Origin: a virus
IMG/VR virus record: IMGVR_UViG_3300025141_000180
Coordinates: 1-46,450 of that record
DNA length: 46,450 bases
Direction: 5' to 3' (one strand)
A program made the translations under genes and the position numbers. Positions 12,597 through 22,900 of the stretch are shown piece after piece; positions within the stretch are counted from its first letter, which is position 1; each line of letters begins with the position of its first letter. The notes beneath the pieces are model-generated. The model saw only the letters and a program-made list of their open reading frames with translations. It was not told where the DNA came from and ran no database searches.

Positions 12597-13360
12597 TCTT
12601 CCTCCTGCTCGGCAAGAGCGGCATGCCTCCACATAACAGCCTGCTGTTCGTCCGCCGCCAGGGAAGGTTCCATTGCCCACAGAGGCATAGTCGCTGCTGC
12701 CGCTGTGGCGAGTTCTTCCTGGACTGGTTCTTCCTGCACAGGATGGTGGTCCCAGCCATCTTCCTCTCGGACTGACTCCCACTCGTAGCCGTCATAGTTG
12801 AAGTAAATACGATCAGGCACTCCTGCGTCGTGTTCTTCTGATGTCTCCACCAGCACGAGGTCGTCAACGAAGACGCCTTCCATTTCGTTGGCCAGCGAAC
12901 TCGCGGCCTCCGACACCGCGTCACTCGTCTGCGGCTCCCACTTGTTCATCTTGGCGGCCCGCTCGATGGAGGCTTCTAGCTTTCCTACCTTGTCAGTCCC
13001 CTTGTCCTTGCGGCGAAGCGGGGGTCTCGCAGGAGGCAGCGGCTTAAGATCGTCTATGCCCTTGCGGAGTTCCGGTCGCCGGTATTCCTTCTTCTCTAAC
13101 TTTTGGATAGATGCAGTATTGTCCCCTTCCAGAGCCATCCGGGCTACCCTTCTGCGGTAATCGCCCATGTTCTCGCCCTCTTTGCGCTTCACGCGGATCT
13201 CCCTGGCCACTGCTCCTTCTGGCTTGGATGGCATCATAGGCAGGGTCTCCACCCAGGTGTCGGACGCCCCGGCCTTCGGGCTTAACGCCTCTAGGACCTT
13301 CGCCCCTCTTCCCTCTCCCCACTTTTTCCCTATGGGCTTTGCGCCTGAACCGTCTGCCAT
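12593..13360 (-). CDS. late-operon protein of unknown function (255 aa)
   Basis: The ATG overlaps the TAA of the previous small gene by 1 base. The 255-residue protein has a basic N-terminal half with many short charged helices (IRVKRKEGENMGDYRRRVAR; PPARPPLRRKDKGTDKVGK) and a strongly acidic second half (VREEDGWDHHPVQEEPVQEE) ending in a Met/Ala-rich segment. I see no catalytic motif. It sits between the small basic proteins and the endolysin. An internal or scaffold-like virion role is possible, but unsupported beyond position. Confidence 0.7.
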   Translation of the reverse strand: MADGSGAKPIGKKWGEGRGAKVLEALSPKAGASDTWVETLPMMPSKPEGAVAREIRVKRKEGENMGDYRRRVARMALEGDNTASIQKLEKKEYRRPELRKGIDDLKPLPPARPPLRRKDKGTDKVGKLEASIERAAKMNKWEPQTSDAVSEAASSLANEMEGVFVDDLVLVETSEEHDAGVPDRIYFNYDGYEWESVREEDGWDHHPVQEEPVQEELATAAAATMPLWAMEPSLAADEQQAVMWRHAALAEQEED

Positions 13361-13512
13361 TACTTCTTCCTCTTGATATCTTTCTTCCCTTTTATCTTAC
13401 CAGCTTTTCTGTAGGCTATGGCAACAGCTTGCGCCCTCTTGTACCCTTCAGCGATGAGCTTCTTGATGTTGTAGGCGATGACTGAGGCACTGCTGCCTTC
13501 CTTTAGTGGCAT
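13360..13512 (-). CDS. small basic phage protein, DUF6496-like (50 aa)
   Basis: Fifty residues. The pattern MPLKEGSSASVIAYNIKKLI, then GYKRAQAVAIAYRKAGK, and a lysine-rich tail is one I recall from a common small phage protein family (DUF6496-like; name from memory, not verified). These occur in structural regions and may bind DNA. The ribosome-binding site AAGGGC lies in the end of the upstream gene, and the TAA overlaps the next ATG. The gene is short and easily missed. Confidence 0.75.
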   Translation of the reverse strand: MPLKEGSSASVIAYNIKKLIAEGYKRAQAVAIAYRKAGKIKGKKDIKRKK

Positions 13513-13516
13513 CTCT

Positions 13517-13723
13517 CTAGCCCTTCAAGGCTCTTTTCGCAGCACCCTTCCGCAGACCTGCAAGGGTCTCGGCAAGTCGTGCGCGTTCGCCTAGCTTGCC
13601 TTTGGCCTTGGCCGCTTTCTCAAGCTTTTTCTTCGGGATCTTCTCGCCCTTCTTGACTCCCAACTCCTCGCGCAGAGCACCAGGCTTCTTGATTGCCCCT
13701 TTGATCCAGTTCTTTTTAGCCAT
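13517..13723 (-). CDS. small basic protein with IPxKKLEKAAKA motif (68 aa)
   Basis: The ATG at 13723 follows AGGAGGCAAGTG and is preferred to the GTG one codon earlier. The 68-residue product is about one-third Lys and Arg, with the pattern KKPGALREELGVKKGEKIPK, then KKLEKAAKA and RARLAETLAGLRK. I recognise this arrangement from small proteins found beside virion genes in many phages and assume it binds DNA or another virion protein. It is paired with the next small basic gene, 4 bp away. Confidence 0.78.
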   Translation of the reverse strand: MAKKNWIKGAIKKPGALREELGVKKGEKIPKKKLEKAAKAKGKLGERARLAETLAGLRKGAAKRALKG

Positions 13724-13738
13724 CACTTGCCTCCTGCT

Positions 13739-14692
13739 TCATTTTCCGTTCACAACTTCATTATAGAACGCTGCCGAAATCACTCCACTTTTACGCAGCC
13801 TCTCCGTCATCTCAAGGTCTTGCTGCAACGCCTTGAATATGTCATCGCCTGGAACCCAACTCCTCTGGAGTGGCTTTTTGTATTTTAAGGCTGAGTACGT
13901 CAGCATCGTTTCAGCGTCACTGTTCTTTAGAAGCTGCTTCGGGCCCGTCCGTAAGATGAAGTCGAGGGTGAGCATGGGTAGGGCTAGTGCTCGTTTGCCT
14001 GCCCAGCCTACCGATGATGCGCCCTTCTCCCCTAGCCGCAGGAACTGCCGTACTGTTCTTTCGTAGAGAGCCTTTCTCTCGCTCTTAGAAAGTGAATCAG
14101 CAGCCTTCCTCAACGAATACAGCTTGTCTTTTTCTCTCTGCATGTTGTAGGGGGTCTCTATGCCATCACGGGTGTAATACTTCTCATTGCTTCTTATGAC
14201 CTTCTCAAGTTCGTCACCGATTCCTTCTATGCGGTGAAAGGTCTGTGCTGAAATACCTTCTTTGGAACTTTGAGAAAAAGCACCTTTAACCTTATCAACT
14301 GCTTCTAATCCTGCTTGCGCCTTCTGTGTACTTCGCCGCAAGGCATTATAACTTTTAGTCTTACCGCCTTTCCTCCGCGCATCTGAGCTTTGAAGCCTCT
14401 CGGTGTTGGCTAGTTCGTGAGCCGCCATTGATTGGTTTCCTATGGCATCTCCCACGGGTGCCGTAGGGATGGCGGTGCCTGCTGCTGCTGCAACGAGGAG
14501 GGGACCACCAACGAACTCTGCAAAATCTGTTGCTGCTTCCTTCCAATGATCAGCGGCTGTTTCTTCTAACCGCGCCTGCTGATCGGACTCGGCTTCCTTG
14601 AGTATGGCGTCATGGGAAGCCTTTGTTCTGCGCTCACTCATCTCCTTTGGAGTGAGTTGCTTCTCAGCTTTTTCTAGCTTAACTGTCGCCAC
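13739..14692 (-). CDS. probable internal virion protein (317 aa)
   Basis: A GTG start at 14692 follows GGAGGAGAAGGAAA and overlaps the upstream stop by 14 bp. The 317-residue product is mostly helical and Lys/Ala/Glu-rich, with one hydrophobic Gly/Ala/Pro stretch at about residues 60-83 (FVGGPLLVAAAAGTAIPTAP). Long helical segments follow. Composition and the single short hydrophobic patch resemble ejected internal proteins of podoviruses, but there is no identifiable domain. Confidence 0.72.
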   Translation of the reverse strand: MATVKLEKAEKQLTPKEMSERRTKASHDAILKEAESDQQARLEETAADHWKEAATDFAEFVGGPLLVAAAAGTAIPTAPVGDAIGNQSMAAHELANTERLQSSDARRKGGKTKSYNALRRSTQKAQAGLEAVDKVKGAFSQSSKEGISAQTFHRIEGIGDELEKVIRSNEKYYTRDGIETPYNMQREKDKLYSLRKAADSLSKSERKALYERTVRQFLRLGEKGASSVGWAGKRALALPMLTLDFILRTGPKQLLKNSDAETMLTYSALKYKKPLQRSWVPGDDIFKALQQDLEMTERLRKSGVISAAFYNEVVNGK

Positions 14693-15050
14693 TTTCCTTC
14701 TCCTCCTGGCGTTCGCTTACGCGCTTCGCCTTCTTGCGTAGTCTAGCGGCTCTGCGCTTGTTGCCTTTCTTCTGCGCCCTCTCAGCGCGTTCTAGTATAC
14801 GGTCTGGGTCAGGCTTAAGGATAGGGGCTAGAGCGCGCAGGAACGCCTCTATGGCAGGCCCATCGCCTCGCTCCAGGCTTCGCCCTAGCGGACCCCCTAC
14901 GAGGGCTCCTAGAGGCAGCAGGGCGTCGATAGCGTCAGCCAGCATCTCAAGGCCTCGCTCTGGCTCGATGCCTTCCTTCTCCACGAACTCCTCGACAGCG
15001 TCTACCGCTATCGCTCCGACCTCTTTCTGGATGTCTTCAGGAAGGCTCAT
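14679..15050 (-). CDS. small late protein with helical hydrophobic centre and basic tail (123 aa)
   Basis: The ATG overlaps the upstream TGA (ATGA). The 123 residues fall into an acidic helical N-terminus (DAVEEFVEKEGIEPERGLEM), a hydrophobic Leu/Gly/Ala centre (AIDALLPLGALVGGPLGRSL, moderately long for a membrane segment) and a very basic helical tail (RAQKKGNKRRAARLRKKAKR). Next to a small membrane protein and upstream of lysis genes, it could be a membrane or DNA-associated virion component. I do not recognise it. Confidence 0.72.
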   Translation of the reverse strand: MSLPEDIQKEVGAIAVDAVEEFVEKEGIEPERGLEMLADAIDALLPLGALVGGPLGRSLERGDGPAIEAFLRALAPILKPDPDRILERAERAQKKGNKRRAARLRKKAKRVSERQEEKESGDS

Positions 15051-15286
15051 CGGGAAGATACCGAAGAGTCGGTGTCGTCTTCGCTTAGGGCCTCCGCGAG
15101 AGCAGAGCCTGTTGTCCAGGCCTCTCCGAAGTCAACGAGACCTTGAGCACCGACAAGACCCAGCACCATGGTGGTGATAGCCTTGAGAGCCTGCTCGTCT
15201 AAGGGCAGACCCAGCAGTGTTGAGGTGGTCACAAGGCCGATGGCTGCGACAGTCAATAACAGTTTTCGTGATAGGAACTTTTTCAT
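15047..15286 (-). CDS. small membrane protein, holin candidate (79 aa)
   Basis: Seventy-nine residues with a short basic N-terminus (MKKFLSRK), a first membrane segment (LLLTVAAIGLVTTSTLLGL), a short turn (PLDEQ), a second segment (ALKAITTMVLGLVGAQGLV) and an acidic tail rich in Ser and Asp. Two segments and small size fit a class II holin with both ends on the same side, and lysis genes follow downstream in the operon. A virion membrane-interacting protein is the main alternative. The start overlaps the upstream TAA (TAATGA). Confidence 0.68.
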   Translation of the reverse strand: MKKFLSRKLLLTVAAIGLVTTSTLLGLPLDEQALKAITTMVLGLVGAQGLVDFGEAWTTGSALAEALSEDDTDSSVSSR

Positions 15287-15741
15287 TATGTCACCAATGG
15301 TTCGATTACGAGTACAAGATCAAGAGGCTGGGATGCAACCGCCAGGTTGAAGGACAGGAACATACTGCCAACACCGGAGCCTGGGAGGCCTGTCTCCGTG
15401 AGGTGAAATGGGATACCGAACGCGGCTATCCTGGCTCCGGTAGCGTCGTTCATATGGTTCCCTATCATGTCGATATTCCTTGGGTTGAGAGCCGTGTCCT
15501 CCTGGGAGATAATGCTCATTGCGCCGCCATCGGGAGAGGTGGTGTTTGGGGCAAACTCTGTGTCTGCCAGATACCAGTCAAGGAGTTGTCCTAAGGCGGG
15601 GGGAGAAACCAAACGCATCCTGATAATCCTGCCCCTAACAGGCAGGTCAGTGATCTCTACCGGCTGGTAGACTCCTGCCAATGTGGTGTTAGGAATAGTC
15701 ATCCTCTTCCAGATGTATGTGTCTTTTGCTGCGGCCCCCAT
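15286..15741 (-). CDS. decoration/appendage-type protein, tandem paralogue 1 (151 aa)
   Basis: I chose the ATG at 15741, which overlaps the upstream TGA by 1 base; the longer frame to 15804 runs inside the previous gene. The 151-residue beta-rich product is clearly paralogous to the preceding protein: both share G(R/K)IIR(M/V)R, (Y/W)(L/I)AD, GIPF(H/E)LTETG, PGS(G/K)VGS, FL and EPLVT at the C-terminus. Pairs like this usually form surface trimers or capsid decoration. No enzymatic motif. Ends at the start of the membrane protein gene. Confidence 0.75.
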   Translation of the reverse strand: MGAAAKDTYIWKRMTIPNTTLAGVYQPVEITDLPVRGRIIRMRLVSPPALGQLLDWYLADTEFAPNTTSPDGGAMSIISQEDTALNPRNIDMIGNHMNDATGARIAAFGIPFHLTETGLPGSGVGSMFLSFNLAVASQPLDLVLVIEPLVT

Positions 15742-16184
15742 CAGGTCACCAGGGGTTCGGTAACGAGTTGAAAGGTAGCAGCGACGTCGGCATCCAGGTT
15801 CCATGCCAGGAAGAGGCTCCCAACCTTAGACCCTGGAGGACCTGTCTCCGTAAGCTCAAAAGGGATCCCCATGTTCTCCCCCACGACGGCCCCGTTGGAG
15901 TCTCTTAGTTCCGCGCCTAAGTGGTCGATGGGATCCGGGTCGCTCGCACTAAATGCAGTCACCATGCTTAGGGTTCCTCCAGTAGGAACAGGGGGAAGCG
16001 CGGTGGATAGCGACGTGTCAGCGATCCAGTACCTCACATCTGTTCCAGCTACGGCTGTAACGAACCTCACCCGGATTATCTTACCCTTGGTCGGTAGGTT
16101 GGGGATCTCGGCCGCCTGGGTGCCTGTTCCTCCAGCGGGGAAATCCACCGTTGTCCAGGTGTAAACGGATTTGCTGCTACCCAC
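15741..16184 (-). CDS. decoration/appendage-type protein, tandem paralogue 2 (147 aa)
   Basis: A GTG start follows AGGGGGACACA. The 147-residue product is beta-rich and Gly/Thr-rich, with the shared motifs GIPFELTETG, PGSKVGS and a terminal EPLVT as in the next gene. Tandem duplication with divergence is the simplest origin. Position, at the end of the virion gene block, suggests a minor structural or adhesive component. Function is not established. Confidence 0.75.
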   Translation of the reverse strand: MGSSKSVYTWTTVDFPAGGTGTQAAEIPNLPTKGKIIRVRFVTAVAGTDVRYWIADTSLSTALPPVPTGGTLSMVTAFSASDPDPIDHLGAELRDSNGAVVGENMGIPFELTETGPPGSKVGSLFLAWNLDADVAATFQLVTEPLVT

Positions 16185-16193
16185 TGTGTCCCC

Positions 16194-16991
16194 CTATGCC
16201 CGGTAGGCCAGGACGTAGACCGTCCCTCTAGCTTTGCCTGTGTTTGTAATCCTCAAGATCGAACCCTCCCTGACTTTACTGTAGGACGGCGAGATGGTCT
16301 CTGCGCGAACAATGCTACCAGGCTTTTGGTTAGCGAGCAACAGAGGCCCAGCGATATCCTTGGCTCCAGAGAACACAACCACTGAGCCAGAGTCCTGTTT
16401 CTTCTTGCCCTCAACCACCACCCAGACATCGACAACCTGCATGCTGAAGCACATTGGCTCGGTCTCGTAGCCCTCACTAGAGGGGACAACAGGCAAGCGA
16501 TACATCATCGGAAGCGACCCGGCAGCGTCATTGGAGGCCACAGGCTTGGCGTGCGCTCCGGTCAGCGCAGAAGCGTGGTCGCTCTCAGCGGTAAAGTCGA
16601 ACTCAATGCAGCCCTCCGTCTTGTGGGACTTCAGGACGCGGCCTACCTGGCGAGTGAAAGCCCCGTTTGCTGGGGGTGCGCCAGTCCATCCGCCATCTGT
16701 ACCCAGGAAGACAGGAGCGCCCTCGGCCAAGTAAGAAGTATCAGTGGGGTTGGACCTCTTCCAAGGCAAGCACACCACCAGGCCTTCGCCTTCGCCCGCT
16801 GACGCGTGCTTGGTCACCAGTAGCCTGCCGTTGCTAAGTGAAGGCATAGAGGCGTCAGCGAGGGTACAGGCTGCGTAGAGCCCTCGTGTACCTACAGCCA
16901 CTACGATCTGGTCTGCCTTCACAGGCTTAACAGAGTAAACCCTGGTCGCAGCCCAATAGTTGAACTCTATAGCTGGCTTGAATCTTTTCAT
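16194..16991 (-). CDS. structural protein with decoration-type first half (265 aa)
   Basis: The ATG follows AGGAGTTAAA. 265 residues, beta-rich. The N-terminal 150 residues include a short VGRVLKSHKTEGCIEFDF strand pattern like that of small capsid-decoration domains (a VGRV segment after an Ala/Gly-rich stretch). The C-terminal half has strand-rich sequence (VDVWVVVEG; GSVVVFSG; GSILRITNTG) suggesting a second beta domain. It is the first gene after the giant protein. I infer a virion surface role; a receptor-binding function cannot be excluded. Confidence 0.68.
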   Translation of the reverse strand: MKRFKPAIEFNYWAATRVYSVKPVKADQIVVAVGTRGLYAACTLADASMPSLSNGRLLVTKHASAGEGEGLVVCLPWKRSNPTDTSYLAEGAPVFLGTDGGWTGAPPANGAFTRQVGRVLKSHKTEGCIEFDFTAESDHASALTGAHAKPVASNDAAGSLPMMYRLPVVPSSEGYETEPMCFSMQVVDVWVVVEGKKKQDSGSVVVFSGAKDIAGPLLLANQKPGSIVRAETISPSYSKVREGSILRITNTGKARGTVYVLAYRA

Positions 16992-16999
16992 TTTAACTC

Positions 17000-19900
17000 C
17001 TATCTAAAGCCTGGTTGTGGTTTAGTTGTAGCCGCTTCTTGCTGTTCTGCAAGGTGCTCGGCCATTTTCGACATGCGGTCTATATCACGGGCAAACTCAA
17101 GATTCGGGTTGTAGGGATACTCAACCCCCCATCGAAAAAGACGCTTAAGCCCGTAGATCATCTGTGCGTCCATGCCCTGTTCGGCAACAGGGCTGTCGTA
17201 CAGGGTGCGGATGGCAAGCGGTAGGTTTGACCCATACTGAGGAATAAACAGGCGCAGCATCAAAACCGTAAGAGGGTTCTGGACGTAGTACCCATCCTTG
17301 TCCTGGTTAGGCATCATGTTCCCAGGCAGTAGGTTCTGACTGATAAACTTCCAGGTAATAACTTCCTCATTGCTCATTCTTTTCCTGGGGTAGATTTTAG
17401 TGGCCAGGGGGTCGAGGTGCTGTCGAAACGCGGGCTCAACTATAGTCTGCACAAAAGGGCCAGTGAAGGACATTATTGGGTCAATGATTCCCGCCTCGTA
17501 GAAGTCAGCCGGGATTACCGCTGGGTCCTTTCCTTCGGAGACCATCTTCGCCATGTACACAGCAAGTGTTCCTGATATAACCGCAGGCATGAGCGCCACC
17601 CGCATGGTGTCTATCGCGGACATCGGGGACCATGCCTGGGCGATATCAGTAAACGCAGGCCTGCCATGCGCCATCTCCCACATCATCCTTTCGTTGGAGA
17701 TGGGCCTGTGGATAAACGGATAAGTCCCGCCTCTCATCCATTTAGGAACCCTCATAGCGATAAGGTCGTCCAGGGCCGTGCGCGTTGTATCCGACTGAAC
17801 TTTATAGTCTTCCTGATACCAGTAGGGGATACCGTGCATGAGCATTATTTGCTTTCTGTATTGGTCGATCTCGTTTCCGCTGTACAGCGCCTTCTTCATG
17901 TATGCCCCAGAGGGCTTAACGAACGGCTCCATCAGCGCCATATTGGCCTGCCACCAAGCTAGTCTCCACCACCGATAGAACGGGATATTAAACTGGGCGA
18001 GGAAGCCTGCTTCCATCTGGGCAAAGCCGTGCTTCCAGGAGTAGAAGGCATCCTTAACCGCCTTGTCAGCCTGGGCTGTGTCCCCTGTCCTGCGCCAAAT
18101 GTCCAGCCAGAGCATGGCTCTCTGTTGCTGCTGCGCCCACTGGACATGGTCGTAGATATCGCCCTGCATATTCGACAGGCCTCTCTTTCCCTTTGGACCC
18201 AGGGACGAAACCCACGCTTTCCAGGAGTCGTCAGACTTGGCCAACAGAGGATTTGCACGGGTCCATCGGCTGACGCCTTGCAGCAACTCCTCGCTAACCT
18301 GGGTCTCAATAGCAACCTGCATAAGGCGCTCTCGCGCTTCGCTGTAACTCATGACCCTGGGCGTCGTGGTGCTGGACTGCATGAAGCCTTTCCTTCCAGA
18401 CCAGATGGCCTGGAGGTCTGGGTCAAACAGGGCCTCTACCATGGGGCGCAAGATAGGTACGTTCTTCCTGGTCTCTTCTGCCATGCGCGACATTGCCAGG
18501 GTAGCGTACTTGCCATAGACCGGAAGGTATCCAGGCAGGTTTCTTGAGGATTGCCGCGCAGTTTCCGCCACCCCCATCCGCTGGAATAACTGGGCGTTGT
18601 TTCCAGCATAATCGTTGACCATGTACCAAGGTCTTAGAACCCCAACGCCCACTGTCATGTTGATCTTGGCCGCTCGACCAAGGGCGCTAGGGCTTACGCT
18701 CCTGAGAGAGGGGAAAACTTCGGCAATAGTAGGGGCTACTGCATGGTAGGCGTTTAGCTGCCTGACAAACTTGTCCATCTTGCCCTCGACGACATCAAAC
18801 AGATGACGTGGGATGAAGACGGAGGTCTCTACTGATCGGTCTAGCGCCCGGAGGTCCTTGATGAGGTCTACTGATTTGAGTCCTATCTTTCCTTTTGCCA
18901 GCCTGTTGCGCGCAGGCATGCCAAGTCGCTCCAGAGTAAGAAAGACCTCCTCGTACTCCTTCTGAGTTTTGATCTCACCAACAAGGCCCGACAGGTACTT
19001 CGTCACGTTTTCAGCGTTCTTAGCTGTAATGTTCCCGCCAACCGCTCGACGAAAGATTCGGTTAAACCTAAACATAATAGCGCCAGAGGTCACAATGTCG
19101 ATCATCTGGGCAGTAGACCTTGGGTCAACTATCTCCAGGTGGCTGCGGTCTTTAAGTTTAGCGGCCTCGTCAAACGGAACCGTGCCGCCCCGCCGGTTTA
19201 TGAGATACGACTCGTTAATCTTGGCAGCATAGCCCGATGCCTCTCCAAAGCCTCCCTTACTGGAAGGCTTGTTAGCCTGAAAGTAGATGGTTCTTTGCAG
19301 TGACCGGAAGTCGATGTCCTGCCTCAGAGCATTTATGATTGTGTCCTTCATCGTGGCGATGGCTGCGTCAGGAATCGCTGGCCCTGAACGAGGAAGAAAG
19401 GCCCTCGCCAATCCATTTAGGATCTTTGAGTCCTTTAGCTCGGCTATGCCTGCCTCGTCCGCCATCAGGCCCAGAGCCCATCGCCTGAACTGGGTAAACA
19501 TATCTTGGTCAGATACGTTCATCCATGTGTACTCTATGACGCTGGGGCGAGCCACGGTTCTAGCAGTGGCTAGAGCCTTAGTAGCGCCTGTTGCGAACTC
19601 TGAAGACCCCGCCTTGTAGCGGTTGATCTCAATGGCGTCCGTTGTGGATACATACCTGATGAGGGTGTCGATAGGATTGCGAGACCATGTCGTTATGTCT
19701 ATCACGTCCTTCGACGTTCTATCGAGCATGTTGTCAACCTGCTTCATAGCGTCGTATACAAGCTTGCTGTACTCGCTGTAGTTAGACACGTCAGGATGAA
19801 AGACGGGCCTGAACTTCCTTATGAAGTTTCGGATAGGCTGCTTTACCGCTGCCGTAATAGAGGTTCCGCCCCCATAAGGGCCAATCATCGCCTTGATTTG

Positions 19901-22900
19901 CCTGTCTATTGCCTTCGCAGGCAGGAGTCCTGCCTCCTGGGCCATGTGGCTCTTGGCGAAGTTAGAGAGCATCTCAACAGCGTCTTGAAGCTTGGACGTT
20001 CTAGCAGGTGATAGGGGCTCCGCCTTAAAGGCCCTGGCAGGCTTAAGGAGAGCGGTACCCTGGGTGGCAGGCATCACTACGCCGCCTTCTATTTGTGGCC
20101 TGTCTCGTCCCCACGTATTTCTTTTCCCCTTCTCCCTTATCATTGTGAGATCGGAAGGAGTCCAAGACGCAAGCACATCCTCTACGACATCGACGGCCTC
20201 CCCGGAGAGGTCTTTCCCCTTCCATGGGTAGGGAGGAATAACACCTGTTGTCGTTCCATCCATCATCCGCGCCCTAAGCCCTGCTGCTGCCGCTGCACGC
20301 CACTCCGCAGCCCCAGGGTTATCCGCGTCAAAGATCCTGGACGGAGCATCCAGCATCTCATCTATGTCAGCATCGGTGAGGTATCTCTTGTTTAGCCCGT
20401 AGCTCTCTGGGGCAGCTACATACTCTCCCCTCAAGGTAATGACAGACGGCTCTCTTCCTGTGGCCTCCTCGATGATGCGCCCTTCAGGCCCTCCGACTTC
20501 TTCTATGAACTTCATGACGGTGGCCCTTCCGTACCTCTCGTCCAATGACTTTGAGAACTTGGCCTGGTCGAGGATGCGACCCATGTCGTCGGGGTGCCTC
20601 TTTAGCTGCAGCAGGTCGGCAAAGGCATTTTCAATAGAAGGGTCTAGCTGGAAGTTGTCCTCCACTGTTTGGTAGACGCCTTTCAGCCAGCGGGAGAAGT
20701 AGTGGAACGCACCCTGCAGGCTCTTCGTAGGGGCCTTTCCTTTTTGAAGCCATACCAGCCATGCGTCTACGAATAGCTCTTCCGCCTCTCTATTCCAGAC
20801 GAAGTTGCCTTGCGCGTCCTTTTCAGCGGCTCGGCCTGTCTTCTTGAGTGTCTTTCCTATCCAGGTCTCAACGGCCTTCTTCTCCTCGCCTATAAGGTCG
20901 CGGCGAAACACATGGCCTAGTTCATGCAGCACCGTGCTGACATCGAATCCTGGGTTAGAAGGGTCCTTGTACTTGAAGAGGTAAATGATCTTTTGGGCAT
21001 CTGATCCCACCCCTTCAGGAAAGACCGTGGCTCCTTTTATCGTTCCCTCTTCTGATTGCAGGAGTGTCTTAGGCGTGGATATTGGAGCGGCCTCCGTTAA
21101 GGCTTGCTCTCCTCCTTTGGCTCTCCATCTTTCCCCCAGTGCTTGATTAAACGTCCATCCTTCTCGGTCAGCAATCCTCTTTTGAGCAGCCACGATACTG
21201 GGGTCATACCGCCGAAGTACACGTTCAACGGCTTCCCTGGCTTCTCTTCCGTGTCCTTTGAACTTGTCTCCGTCACCTTCTTCGAGCCACTTGAGAAAAT
21301 CTTCGCCATTAGGATTTGCCCTCCAGTCATTCTCTTTATACCCGGTTTGGGAGCGGAAGTTTCGCTTTTCTATAGGGTTGGTTATCCTCTCTCCGAAAAC
21401 CCTGTTAGCAATAGCATTAACATCTCGCTGAAAATCCAGGTTCTTGATCCCCTCGTATTCCAGGTTGAGCAAGTGTACCCCGTCTGGCGTGCCCACTACA
21501 GCAATCGACTGTGCAGCTTTGGTTCCGTATTGGTCCACCAAGGCCTTGGACAGGTCATCTAGTTCTTCATGGGTGGGGGTTCTTTCTTTCAGGTCGAGCC
21601 TTATTCCGTTGGACTTCCCCTTTGAAAGGCCTGCTCTTTGGTACCTGGTGTGCCATGCAAGGGCCTTTTGTCTTAGCAGTATTGCATTAGCTACCGCATA
21701 CATATTCGCAAGGGCGTGACCTTCCTTTGTGAGGATGTGCTGGTCGTCACCCGTGCTTCTTCCCAAGGCCAGGATAACCGCTGAACCGGGGGAGTAGTCT
21801 CCTTGGTAAAGCCCAAGCGTTCCTATTCGCTGGATGGGGAGCGGCCCTAGCTCTAGCGCCAGTACGTCCCTTCCTTCAGGGGTCTTAAGTATCGACATTA
21901 CCTCGGCGTGGAACTCTAACTGCTTGCGCCAGTCAGCCTTGAACAACTCCTGCAGATGGTCCGTATTAGAGCCTGGTTTGCTTTCCAGGGTCATCCACAG
22001 ACCTGTGTCCTTCATCCCGTCAACGATATCGTAGTTAGACTGAGAGGCGTAACGCGGGTCAAGGTCTCTTGTGGCAACCCACATTGCAGCCTGCACCTGG
22101 TCGTTTGACCACTCCTCCTCGCCGTGCTTAACCTTTTTGTTTAGGTGGTCTCGGATGTCCTCGATGATGCGCTTGATGAACTTCTGCTGCCCTGGGTCCG
22201 GTGACCCTCCCGCATACCCAAAAGCCTTCATGACCCATGTATCAATGGTCGGCATGTCCGAAACGACCTCTGGGTCGATGTACCTTAGCAGGTCATCCTT
22301 AAACGCCCCCACCTTTGGCCCCAGCGCCTCTCCTCTTTCGTAGGCATTGATGACCTTTTGTAGTGTTCCCGTCCTGGTCTTGCTGGCCTGGTTGAGGATC
22401 GTGATGAGGTGCTGCGGGTTCTCCCCTTTATCCATGGCCTGGATGGCGCGAACAGCCTGTAGCACATTCTCGCGCACCGACTTCTGCGGGCTTAACTCTG
22501 AGATAACAGCAGCTATTCTTCTGGCTAGAGGGATATCCCCCGAAGCCATTTCAAGTATTCCCTTGCCTGCCTCACGATACCAAAACCTGCTGTCAATGCC
22601 TGCTTCTGTGAAGTTTATTAAACGATTGCGCAACGCATCCAGGTCCTTCTCTTTCCTCATGGGCTCACCTAGAATAGGCCCTAGAATGTCTTTCTCTTCC
22701 CCCTTTGCGTTAATCCTCTTTCCCGGAGAAGGCCCGCGCACGGGCGTGTCATAAAACCTTTGGCGTGCATCCCTGGGGCTCAGGCCTTTGTAGTTTATGC
22801 CTCGCACACGAGGGGCTCCTGAGAACTTCCCTGACCGGAAAGCGTACCGCTCGTTCCTCTTTTTCATCGAGAAGAGATAGTCTGACTCGTCCAGCATATC

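Noticed and set aside
12120-12782. Longer form of the M15 peptidase (220 residues).
   Set aside because: The additional N-terminus lies wholly within the upstream gene and has Ser/Gly/Arg composition typical of a shadow frame. The TTG at 12596 has an ideal ribosome-binding site.
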